NCBI GenBank assembly: GCA_022925895.1
Contig: JAKSYS010000253.1
Span: forward strand, 1 to 64,000
Reading direction: 5' to 3'
Origin: Fragilaria crotonensis
Lineage: Eukaryota > Bacillariophyta > Fragilariophyceae > Fragilariales > Fragilariaceae
Length of the DNA: 64,000 nt
The position numbers and the translations under genes were made by a program. Each line of letters opens with the position of its first letter. Positions within the stretch are counted from its first letter, which is position 1. This document shows, piece by piece, positions 45,755 through 55,337 of the stretch. The notes beneath the pieces were generated by a model. The model was not told where the DNA came from. It was given only the letters and a program-made list of their open reading frames with translations, and made no database searches.

Positions 45755-46711
45755 TGACGATGAAGATGACGATGCCGACGGAGGAGGAGAACTTCTAAAT
45801 TTATGAGCACCATTAAAAACGACGATGTACGAGTGCCTGAATCTTAAGAGGTTCTCTACTCAATACTCAACTGGTATAGTACTAGAGTAGAGTACTCGTA
45901 CCAGAGAAATAAAGAGTCGCGTGTCGCCAGGTGCAATACGTACCAGTATGAATAGTAGTAGTACTAGTAGTATAGTGAGTTGTGCACAGAGTTATCAACA
46001 TCGTGCTCTACCTGGTTCGTACATATACCGGTAGTAGAGTGATGATTGTATGTACTGCTACGTAGATTTTAAGTATCGGAAGTTCGATTGGTGTGTATTT
46101 GCGGGAATCCTCGAATGCGAACCATCGGGTTTTAATGGGAACCTACCGGTAGTAGTAGCAGCGAACGTCGATGTCATCAGCAGAATCTAAATGACTGTAG
46201 ACCAGCGACGGGAATTTCTGAAAACACTGCAACACATGCAATCATTGGGCCCCCAGCCCCCACGCATGAATCTGTCCTCAAACTGAAACCATCGAATTAT
46301 GCATACTCCTGCCCAAGCTCACCCAGAACCCGCACCCTGTTGCAGTTCGACCCAAACCCAGTAGGCAGTAGCAGTACTACCGTACTTGTAGTCCGCATAG
46401 ATCATAGAGTAGAGATTTATATCTTCTATCTATGACATATCATACTCCTACTAGAGTAGGATGTATAGTTATTAAGATTATTAGAAAGAAGTAGCGCCTA
46501 TGATACGCGTACACTCGTACCGTACTTGTACCCGAGTCTACTTTCATATACCATATGGTACACGCCGAAGTACGATGTGTGGTGTCTAAAAATGCTTTCT
46601 ATTATTATCTATCGAAGGCCATCACCTGTGTCACGCCAATCACGCGACTGGGGAAGTCTCTACCCAGATTCGAAAACAGGCGCAGGCTTCGTCTCCACAA
46701 TCCCATCTCGA
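45755..46711. other. Intergenic, GTAC-rich
   Basis: No recognised gene. Palindromic GTAC words dominate 45870-46060 and 46360-46560. The promoter of the acetate-transporter-like gene must lie at its left end and the 3' region of cyclin H at its right end. Confidence 0.4.
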
Positions 46712-48378
46712 CTACGCCTTGGTCGGTGTTACCTTCGGGACTTTTGAGTACGTTGAGGTCTCTGGAGACATCAGTGTCGATTCGGAAAACTTGCGCTTTT
46801 GGCAACATGTGCTGAACGTCGACCTGGCGGGTTTCGGGGCTGAGAGCATATAACTGACTTTGTAAAAGACTCGGCGAAGTTCGTCCGCTTGCTCAACCAT
46901 AACACGGTCGCACGCCACACTGCTTCTCGACAGGTCAATCATTTGCATGTCCATAACAGGGCTTTCCCGAAGCGCACCAACAATTGCCAAAATTTGGTCT
47001 TCAAAAGCAAGAAGATCGTCCTCCGTCTTGGAAATAAATCGATCTCGCAGGTACGTTCGAAGTATCAGAGGCAAACCCACAGACTCGTGACCTTCGTCAA
47101 TGGACATAGCGACGGCAGCAAAGGCGATTTGTCCAGGGGGAAACAGAAAAAGGACATCTGAAAAAAGCATCGAGTTTTGTGCAATCAGCGACGCGCGCTC
47201 CTCAATTCCCAGATCGACTTCTTCGTCCTTCACCCCACACACGTCACGGGGTGACAGCAGATTCCCATTATTGTGTCTCCACTCGAACACATTCTCAAAA
47301 GTAAAGTATCTGGGATCTTCGTCTCTTACCATAAACTTCTCAACTTCCGCGGCAAGAACACGGATGGCGTTGAACGGATGATGACACCTCATTTCATAAT
47401 TGATTCCATCCATAAGGTCTCTCTCCGCCACTTCAATCTCTTCCACAGTTACGTATGGGAGTTGATCACGACAGAGGGGCACTCCAAGAACCTTTCGCTG
47501 AATCAAATCAGTAGCGTGCTCCAAGGCGTCGATCTGCAAAACAAAATGTGAGTTAAAAGAAGAAGAAGAAGAAGAAGAAGAAGGAAAGCAGAAAAAATGA
47601 GCCCATGTAATCCCACACGACTCCTTCGGATCTTCGACATCGGTTTTAGCAATCGTAGCCGGCGGTAAAGTTGAAATTTTGTCTGCCCTGTGATTCGCCA
47701 AAACATTTAAGGATATATGTCCTCGCGACACGAAGATCATAAAGAAGAAATTTCACATGACCACACAAAGAAAATTGATATCGAAAAACAAAAATAACGC
47801 CTTTCAACGAAAAGTCAAGATACTTAGGGACTTAACCCTGCAACGGGTCGCAAGCACCCTGCTATCCAACAGCTTAGAAGACTCACCTCGACTCTTTGAT
47901 CTTCCACCTTGGCAGCAAGGAAAGCCGCAGCGACTGCCATTCTCCTTGGTTTAAAGTCAAGTATAGAATTAGATAGATAGAATCGTCGAAAGAACGTAAT
48001 TGCCGTAGCCAGAACGGTTCGGTCGCGCACCAGGGATGGTAAAACTGCTGTCGGGCCGATAAGCATGGTGATCTGATGAGCATGGAATCTCACGAGGATC
48101 GCTTGCTCTTTCGAAGTCAAACAAGGCTGAGTCACCAATGACACACATCGACGATACGAGTCATTTGATGTTGATTTAGGAAAGTCAGTGTCCGAATGTG
48201 AGATGGGAACAGCGACGCATCGTTGCCTGAATCCAGAGGCAAACTTCCTCACTTTCGGAAAATCCCCATCGAGCTCACATTCGGGCATTCGTTCGCTCAT
48301 CGCTTTCTCACGACAATGATGAAGTGATTGTTTGTCAAAGAGCCAGGAACGGGCATGAGTAGAGTGTTCAAAGTTCAT
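46712..48378 (-). CDS. CCNH: Cyclin H (CDK-activating kinase / TFIIH subunit)
   Basis: Exons 48378-47887 and 47533-46712 join in phase 0 across a 353-base intron (GAG|GTGAGT donor, TTTTGCAG|ATC acceptor with a TTC-rich pyrimidine tract), giving 437 residues. Cyclin H binds CDK7 and MAT1 and activates CDKs and RNA polymerase II. The N-terminal STHARSWLFDKQSLHHCREKA matches the cyclin H opening. The cyclin box holds RFHAHQITMLIGPTAVLPSL, ATAITFFRRFYLSNSILDFK, PRRMAVAAAFLAAKVEDQRV and ERDLMDGINYEMRCHHPFNA; the second box includes LFLFPPGQIAFAAVAMSI. The tail is Ser/Thr/Pro-rich. I judge cyclin H over cyclin C from the WLF opening and the two-box spacing. Confidence 0.87.
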
Positions 48379-49478
48379 CTTCGACTTAAATACGTAGTAG
48401 ATGTTTCTTCGGTTGTGGAGGGAAGATGACAGAGAGTGATTCTATCTCTGGATTTATAGCGCTGAAGGCAATCTCAATTCTTAAGTACATTTGGTACAAA
48501 ACAGACTTGAGTACTTTGTATGGTAGTACATGTATTAAAAAAATATGTCTTTATACAAACTTGAAAAAAATATTCAAAACATCTTCCTTAACCGTTCGAG
48601 AGTCAACTTAATGAATTTCTGATACGTGCAAAAAAATCGCTGAATTTTCCACGAAAAATTGCGGGACGGCGCTCTTGGCCTGCCTCATTCATTCTTAGTG
48701 ATGTCGCCAGAACCACTTACAGCGAAATTTATTCCCACAACAGATAATCAGTGGTTTGCCACAAACGATTGATGGTCCGAAGATACCTTCTTAATTGTTT
48801 ACGATGCATCACAAGACTACTCCATAGGTAACGCTGAATGAGAAGTAACGTAATTCACATGATTCCTATTCAGTAGCAATGTCGTGCCCGGAGCAGCCAA
48901 AAGGCTAGTCATAAAAAAAGTAGTCATGTGCTCCATATAATCAATGAGAAACAAGTTAGCTTCCTAGCTTCCTCTGCACCAGGTTTTGCGTTACCCGATG
49001 GCCGACCCAAAATGCCCCGTTCTTCCTCTACGTTCGCACAACAAAAACGCGAGGCAAACGTAGTGTTGGCAAATGCCGAACTGAGTCTATAGGCAGAATC
49101 GATCAAATCCTCAAATTTGCAGACCTTTCTTATTTCGTTATGCCACGTGTTTGAAGAAACATACGCTTACCAGAACGTCAAGTTTCCTGGCCTGCAAGTG
49201 ATGTAGGTGCATCCAGTCATGGACGATAACTCATCGCTCATTGAAACTGGACGACATCGTGCACTTCTGTTGAAGTGGACAACGCCGCATGGTCAAGCCA
49301 CACAACGCACACCGCAGACTGGAGTTGTTTGCAGCTACGTTGACTCGTCATCCCGGAGCACTTAAGTATGGCAGAGCGGCATGGCAGTGGAAGTGTTCCT
49401 ACCGTAGGTGTACACGGTATGTTCCAGTGCAAGTACAGTAATAAGTTCACTACATATCCTACTATATTATAAATTAAT

Positions 49479-49510
<32 letters not shown>

Positions 49511-49515
49511 TGCGT
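49479..49515. repeat. (TG)n(CGTG)n microsatellite
   Basis: TGTG repeats pass into six GCGT units. Confidence 0.9.
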
Positions 49516-49853
49516 CTGTTACGGAGTATGACCACTCTGGGGTACTGGATCAAATGTTGCACTGTTACGTGGATTACATGTACTACAGGTCTACAGTACA
49601 TAAACGGACGGTAATTTATGTTGAAACGACAGTGTGTTACGTTACTGAACCACAATACTGTACGAATTCATGAAGTTTCCTACGTTGGTACCATGGTACT
49701 GCATACTGTAGGGGAAAAAAGTAGTGGTACGGAGTACGACCAGGTTGGGGGTACTGTACGTTCAGTTTCCTGTAGTAGACACTCCGATCAAATGTGAGGC
49801 ACCCACTACTAGTTATACATATAACATACAAGTACTCCGAGTACTCAGAGAGA

Positions 49854-49902
49854 CTGTACACTGTACACTGTACACTGTACACTGTACACTGTACACTGTA
49901 CA
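49854..49902. repeat. 7-bp tandem repeat, seven units
   Basis: Seven perfect CTGTACA units. The unit is one of the GTAC words common in the spacers, so this is a local expansion of that motif. Confidence 0.9.
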
Positions 49903-49975
49903 AGTACCTGGTACATAGTACATACAATACGGAATCCGGCTCATTCAATTTATATATATATTGTTGTATATATAC

Positions 49976-50692
49976 CAGGGTTGGGAAAAACCACTATGAC
50001 ATACTCTACTAGCTAGAGTACTCGTTATTTTGCCGAAAGTGGTTTTTGCAAAGACCACCCAAAAACCACTTTGCGTGTTAAAATCACGTAGTAAGGTATT
50101 GCCACGTAGAAAAGGTACCGTTATTGACGTTGCATTGACAGCAAAAATCACCTGCACACTAGCTACCGGTAGTTGATGACTTGCATTCAACACAACCACT
50201 ATAACTCCATACATCATGCTGTGAATCATAAGATTGGCAATCACTGTCAATTCCATCAATATCAATGGGTTAGGCAAGATTCCTCCTTATCAAATCATGC
50301 GATAATTCGCAACTAAATAATGCGATCATGACAGTTCATCATTTCCGGGCTCCATCTTCACTCCATTGGCAGCATTCTTTGAATGGACAAGTGCTGGAGG
50401 TTGTGTGCAAACACGTGAACACAACGATACAAGAAATATGATCAGTTACACTCTCTGGGGCGCGTGGTCATTGGACAGGTGAGTTACGATGCCTACGTAC
50501 AATGTACTATGTACGTATACTGAGACTACTGGTACTGTGTGTCAGTATGACGGTGTGGGCCTCACTTTACGTACGAGGTCTGCTATTTAATTAGCAAAAA
50601 CCACTTTTTAGCTCGAACTAGAAAAACCACTTAAATTTTGGGAAAGTTGTTTTTGGGGGTTTAAACCCAAAAACCACACCTTGCCAACCCTG
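49976..50692. mobile_element. hAT-like non-autonomous element, older
   Basis: Ends CAGGGTTGG and CCAACCCTG fit hAT termini. AAAACCAC-type words repeat in both orientations near both ends. The flanking octamers (ATATATAC and CATAATAC) agree only in part, so any target duplication has decayed. No transposase frame. Confidence 0.65.
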
Positions 50693-51034
50693 CATAATAC
50701 TATTCATAGGAGTACTATATAAAACGTATAGAACTGGTACTGTAATTGTACTCGGAGTACTGGGTACTGGTAACTTGTACCAGCAGTAGCTACTGTAGTA
50801 GATACTAGCGCAGCTACTGTAGTACTACCTGGTACCAGTACTAAAAAGGTATGATGTTCATACAATGTACAGTATCATGTCTTCTCATGTCCATACTCAT
50901 CATGTCTACGTGTCCTGGTAGTACTATTTGCATGTCGAGTCGTTTCTTTCCGTTATAACCGAATTCTGGGTAACCATTTCAAGTCGACGTTGCCTCATCT
51001 TTTCATGATGATTCGTTGATGTCCATCATCACAT
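50693..51034. other. GTAC-rich spacer, promoter of the DUF3754 gene
   Basis: Repeated GTAC/GGTACC palindromes at 50735-50850; no gene. Confidence 0.4.
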
Positions 51035-53266
51035 TTGTCGCAACACCCCATCGGCATAGCTAGCTCCTTTCCGGCTTTTCCTTTTACTGAATCCATACAA
51101 ACGTCGTTTTCCATTCCCAGGCTATTGGGCTTCGTGAACGGAGAAATGCGGTTTATTCGGTGGCTTTCTCCTTATGCACTCTGCGCGTCATTTGTTATCA
51201 TCGGACGCAAGATCGTAGCCTTTCACCTACCTGTTCCCCGGCATCGATTCACTACGGTTACGTTTTTGACAACCAGGGTGGATGGGTCGAAAAGGACCAA
51301 CGATGATAAGGAATCCTTCGAGAACTCAGTTTGTCGAATTGTTGCATCCTCAGACGGTAAACTACCATCGTCAAAATCAGCTCTTCAAGGCCCGGGCGGT
51401 GCGCCCCCTTTCATAGGAGACAAGCTCGATATGATTTATCATGCCCTGTCTCACAAGGAGACAAGAAATCTGGAGTATCTCGAGACAGAAGGTGCATCAA
51501 ATATGGAAGAGGAGGAGAAGCTGTTGTTGGTTCTGCGGAAGTCGCTCGAGGACGCTGGATTCCAACGATTGACGCAGCGTGATTTGGATCTTTGCGATGC
51601 TCTCAATGCGGGATATCTCTTGAGACTTTCAATCCAGCCCGATGTATCCGATCTGGATCCGCTGACTGCGGTAGAAATGTATCCCGAACTTGTAGCAAAG
51701 AATGGGACCTCATCAGAGTTCCTCTTTGACGGGCGTGTCTTAGTTTATCGACGTGGATACTCTTCGGAGACAACGAAGGGACGGCTCTTACTCCCGAAGT
51801 TGGACTACCTACAGGCGAGTTTGGTTCAAGAGTCAGCATTCAAGGTGACGCTGCAGCTGGGAAAGGTGGAACGCGCAATAACTCAGTTGGCTGCCCGCGT
51901 TACGAGGAGAATCCGACTCAGGGTCAAGATGTGGTTGGAATCAGCAGCTAACATGCTACGTCCGAGATCTCTGGGAGAATATGCTCGACGTGCATTGGGT
52001 TGGAGGCAGCCGACATTCATTGAGCTGAAAGAAGAGATTCGAAGAGACGAAACAAAGGAAAACGTGTTGTTCAAGCTACGACGATATGGAGGGAGTAAAA
52101 TTCGCTTTGTGGGAGCCCCAAACATAATCAACGCCTTGTCGCCATTCTTGATCTGCATGACTCCCGGAAACGAGGAAACAGACAATACTTTTCCAAATGG
52201 AGGCAAGGTTGAAGAGAATGCTACTCATGAGATCTATACCAGTTTGAATAAAGGGGACTACACTTGTCAATACGATGCAGAACATCCGGATCGATACCAC
52301 AAAGGACCAATGCCAACCACATTGCTCAAGAGGATAAGCATTGGCAACGTAGTGGATGTCTTCAGCGCGGTTGGCAGACGGCGGATGCTCCGCAACTTCC
52401 TGTCGATTGTCGAGCTTGTGGAACCTACGTACGAAGAGGTCGTGGTGGTTTGGCGACCAATGCAGAAGAAACGCAAACCCGAGATGAAGGAAAGAATACC
52501 CGCAGTTGTGTACGAAATGGCAGAAATTTTCGATATGGAACACAAGCTGCCAGACAAATTCAGTCGTATGAGAAAGCCTAAACGACCAGCATTGCAGATT
52601 CGTGCCTTCACTGGCGTTCCGATGGCCAATCTACCTGCAGTCTTTCCGAAGACTCGCCTCATTTTTCGACCAGCTGATGCTTTTCTCTTTGATTTAATCT
52701 CTGTCTTGACCTTGATCCTTGTTCTTGGCTCGCAGCGCTTCGACAATCCGAAACTAGATCTTGTAGCGATCATATCCGTGTCTTTGTGGCTCTTTCGAAC
52801 CGTCCTTCGCTACAGCAACAAGTTGGCTCGCTACGATTTGTTGGTCAAGAATTTTCTAACATCAAAGATAGCCCATCGCAACAGTGGTGCTGTCAAGTAT
52901 GTCAGCAATGAAGCAGCATCACAACGAGCAACCCGTGCGGCGCTCTTGTATTCGTGGCTCGCGCGAAGACCCAATCACACCATAACGCTGGATCAGCTGA
53001 AAGAGGAAGCCTTTGTGGGAGTGAATGAGTTGCTGGGCAGCGATCAATATGTTGACGTCAATGTCCTTGCAGGGCTGAAAGACTTGGAAGCCTTGAATTT
53101 GGTTTCGTTGTCAGACGATGAAAGTGAGGTGATTCAGGTGGCACCTCAGAGGTCGACGGTTGATATTCTTCAATTTACTTGGACAGACATCTTTGACGGG
53201 CAATCAAAAGGCGTGACAAGACTTCGCAATCAGACTGTCGAACAATTGACGAACGTAACTGATTAA
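51035..53266 (+). CDS. DUF3754 (TMEM143-like) membrane protein, possibly plastid- or organelle-targeted
   Basis: 743 residues, single intact exon. The C-terminal half matches DUF3754: EVVVVWRP, LQIRAFTGVPMANLPAVFPK, a hydrophobic pair at about 552-590 (LFDLISVLTLILVLGSQRF, LVAIISVSLWLFRTVLRYSN), then LARYDLLVKNFLTSKIAHRN and RATRAALLYSWLARRP. The biochemical role of the family is unknown; in plants and algae it is often organellar. A second Met (51146, 706 residues) starts MRFIRWLSPYALCASFVIIG followed by IVAFHLPVP, which looks like a signal peptide with an AF-type diatom plastid cleavage site. That start is my preferred alternative. Confidence 0.78.
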   Translation: MSQHPIGIASSFPAFPFTESIQTSFSIPRLLGFVNGEMRFIRWLSPYALCASFVIIGRKIVAFHLPVPRHRFTTVTFLTTRVDGSKRTNDDKESFENSVCRIVASSDGKLPSSKSALQGPGGAPPFIGDKLDMIYHALSHKETRNLEYLETEGASNMEEEEKLLLVLRKSLEDAGFQRLTQRDLDLCDALNAGYLLRLSIQPDVSDLDPLTAVEMYPELVAKNGTSSEFLFDGRVLVYRRGYSSETTKGRLLLPKLDYLQASLVQESAFKVTLQLGKVERAITQLAARVTRRIRLRVKMWLESAANMLRPRSLGEYARRALGWRQPTFIELKEEIRRDETKENVLFKLRRYGGSKIRFVGAPNIINALSPFLICMTPGNEETDNTFPNGGKVEENATHEIYTSLNKGDYTCQYDAEHPDRYHKGPMPTTLLKRISIGNVVDVFSAVGRRRMLRNFLSIVELVEPTYEEVVVVWRPMQKKRKPEMKERIPAVVYEMAEIFDMEHKLPDKFSRMRKPKRPALQIRAFTGVPMANLPAVFPKTRLIFRPADAFLFDLISVLTLILVLGSQRFDNPKLDLVAIISVSLWLFRTVLRYSNKLARYDLLVKNFLTSKIAHRNSGAVKYVSNEAASQRATRAALLYSWLARRPNHTITLDQLKEEAFVGVNELLGSDQYVDVNVLAGLKDLEALNLVSLSDDESEVIQVAPQRSTVDILQFTWTDIFDGQSKGVTRLRNQTVEQLTNVTD

Positions 53267-53320
53267 GATGAAATCAAGAAATGCGGTACCATTTTCATCT
53301 GGAGGAGTGAGTTGGCAAAA

Positions 53321-54247
53321 TCAACAGAATATTGGATTGCCATCATGCGCTCGTGGTAGTAGCCGTCTCATCAAAAGGAGCGCTGCGTAGACGATGACGT
53401 TAAAACCCTGCCATCTCAATAACAATCGAAACAGATACACATGGGCCGGTGGATTGTCCTTGCTAATTTGCAAGCCTTCCAAACTGATATCCTTCCACAG
53501 CTCGTGTGACAAGTTAACATTGAGGTACTTGTCTTTTATGTGAAAGGGTGTAAGCAATCGCGACAAACATACGTGTATTATCATGAGCAGTCCACTGAAA
53601 AGCAGTGCATGATAGGGAAGTGGGGCCGCCGCGTAGCCGAGAAAGAGAGGTAGCGTCCAAAGGTGATGTGTGCAGGTGAGGCGAGTCCACCATGTCGTCG
53701 ACGGCCATGTTAAGTACTTGGCCACGCCGACGGCGAATCTGCCTGTTAGGAACCAAGTCAGTATATCAACATACCATAATAGCTGGTCAATGCCGACCGT
53801 CACACAGAACGCTGCTGCAATGACGGGTCGGCGATACCAAAAGGCGAGAGATCCAATGACCAAGGTCGTGTTACAGAGCCATGTTCCTTCGTACAGAACG
53901 GAGGTTCGATGGCTTGACGTTTGCCAGAGTCGACAGCTTAGCTGAAGAATGGCGTAGATTCCTGTCCCGATGGCGCAGACGACTTGGCGACGACGATATT
54001 GTTGATATTCAATGCTGGTGTCTCGTTCACAATGGGAAGCATCTCCAACTATGAGATCGTGCGCCCCGAAGACCGTCATCATGACGACTGAGTAGTGAAT
54101 AAGGTAGACCATGCAAGGATGAAACCATTCCTGATGCTTCTTGGCCTCGTTTCCCTCCTGGAGTAGCCACATCAACATGGATACACACAGTTCCACGCCA
54201 TGAGCGAACGGTGCAATCACAATGATGGATGATGGATCGGCTCTCAA
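53321..54247 (-). CDS. Unrecognised multipass membrane protein
   Basis: 308 residues, single exon, about seven hydrophobic segments (among them CVSMLMWLLQ, MVYLIHYSVVMMTVFGAH, PVIAAAFCVTVGIDQLLWYV, LWTLPLFLGYAAAPLPYHAL and VYLFRLLLRWQGFNVIVYAA). I do not recognise the family. Its 3' end lies 54 bases from the stop of the DUF3754 gene (convergent), and it is divergent from selenoprotein T. Codon use looks coding across the full length. It could be a small-molecule transporter or an ER or Golgi membrane enzyme. Confidence 0.65.
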   Translation of the reverse strand: MRADPSSIIVIAPFAHGVELCVSMLMWLLQEGNEAKKHQEWFHPCMVYLIHYSVVMMTVFGAHDLIVGDASHCERDTSIEYQQYRRRQVVCAIGTGIYAILQLSCRLWQTSSHRTSVLYEGTWLCNTTLVIGSLAFWYRRPVIAAAFCVTVGIDQLLWYVDILTWFLTGRFAVGVAKYLTWPSTTWWTRLTCTHHLWTLPLFLGYAAAPLPYHALLFSGLLMIIHVCLSRLLTPFHIKDKYLNVNLSHELWKDISLEGLQISKDNPPAHVYLFRLLLRWQGFNVIVYAALLLMRRLLPRAHDGNPIFC

Positions 54248-54670
54248 GATCTCAATTGTACCTCGTACTCGTATGCATATGAATAGCTGTTGGACGAGTC
54301 GAGCTCGCGGTTAGGGTATGCCCATATACGTACATATATTATGTGCTTATGATACCAAGTACAAGTACAACTAACAAGTACCGGTACTCGGAGTACTGCC
54401 AGTACTCCACTTTTCCAGTACTCGTACAGCTCTGGTACCGGTACCTGGTAGTACGATACAATAAAGGCCCTGACCGGGGGGACGTCGAACCTGTGGTGAT
54501 CGCTGAACTCGAGGAGCAGGTACAGTACAAGGTGGACGTGCACTTAGCACTTGCAGCTATGATCGTATGATAAAGACATGAAACATATCGGTTCTGTACT
54601 ATCTCCACGTGTTGTTGTCTTCTCCTGCCAAGTACTTGTACCGCCTGAACGGTGAATAGCTACGACGGCC
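54248..54670. other. Divergent promoter region
   Basis: Between two divergent genes. GTAC palindromes at 54355-54460. No gene seen. Confidence 0.4.
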
Positions 54671-55337
54671 ATGACGTTCTTGTTGAATCGCCGCTTGCTA
54701 TTGACTGTGATCCTCCTCATCTCGGTTGTTGTTGTTGTTGGATCGGAGGTGAGCAATTCGAAACTAAACTCTCCTTGTCCGATGAGCAGACGAGGAAAAG
54801 TCTCACGCCTTGTTTTTGTTGTCTCAGGTTGAAGCCTTCGCCGAGGAGAAAGCAGGATCTGCAAAATATAGTCCATCAAGCGTGCATGTTATCTACTGCG
54901 TTGGGTGAGGCATGAAGAGGAACTTTTTGTACTTACAAAAGTTCCTCGAAGAAACGTTTCCTGACCTTTCTGGAAAGATCACTGGCGGTAACTACCCACC
55001 CCCGCCAGCTGTCGAGTTCCTCCTGAACATCCTTTCGGGCGTTCAGCTTTTTGCCATCGCGTTGATAGTCTTTGGTGATCGCGTGTGGACCAGCATGTTG
55101 CGATTCCGAGAGGTCCCTTCGTGGTACTATTCTATCAAGGCTTATGGTTTTCAATGCGGCGTCGCTTTGTTCTTTGTGATTCCAAATATCTTGAGTGGCT
55201 ACGTCGTCACGGGAGCCTTTGAAATTTATGTGGATGGAGAGTTGGCATACTCCAAACTTGAAACGGGCCGACTGCCCTCTATAGCAGATATTTTGGCGGT
55301 GTTTGAGAAGTTTGGATTAGTTGCTTCCAAGATATAG
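54671..55337 (+). CDS. SELENOT: Selenoprotein T (in-frame TGA read as selenocysteine)
   Basis: Exons 54671-54748 and 54828-55337 join in phase 0 (GAG|GTGAGC donor, TTGTCTCAG|GTT acceptor). Reading the TGA at 54906-54908 as selenocysteine gives 195 residues with a CVGU motif at about 50-53, the thioredoxin-like CxxU centre of SelT. SelT is an ER-membrane oxidoreductase. The first exon encodes a hydrophobic signal or anchor (RRLLLTVILLISVVVVVG). After the Sec come FLYLQKFLEETFPDL, GGNYPPPPAVEFLLNIL, FFVIPNILSGYVVTGAFEIY and AYSKLETGRLPS, all typical of SelT. A gene finder that treats TGA as stop would split it. I could not place a SECIS element in the 3' region with confidence. Confidence 0.92.

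Larger units (their letters stand above)
48379..49975. other. Intergenic region with simple repeats
   Basis: Short frames only, none recognised. The first 50-100 bases are the presumed cyclin H leader. 48500-48660 is A/T-rich. Simple repeats lie at 49479-49515 and 49854-49902, and GTAC words dominate 49700-49950. Confidence 0.4.
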
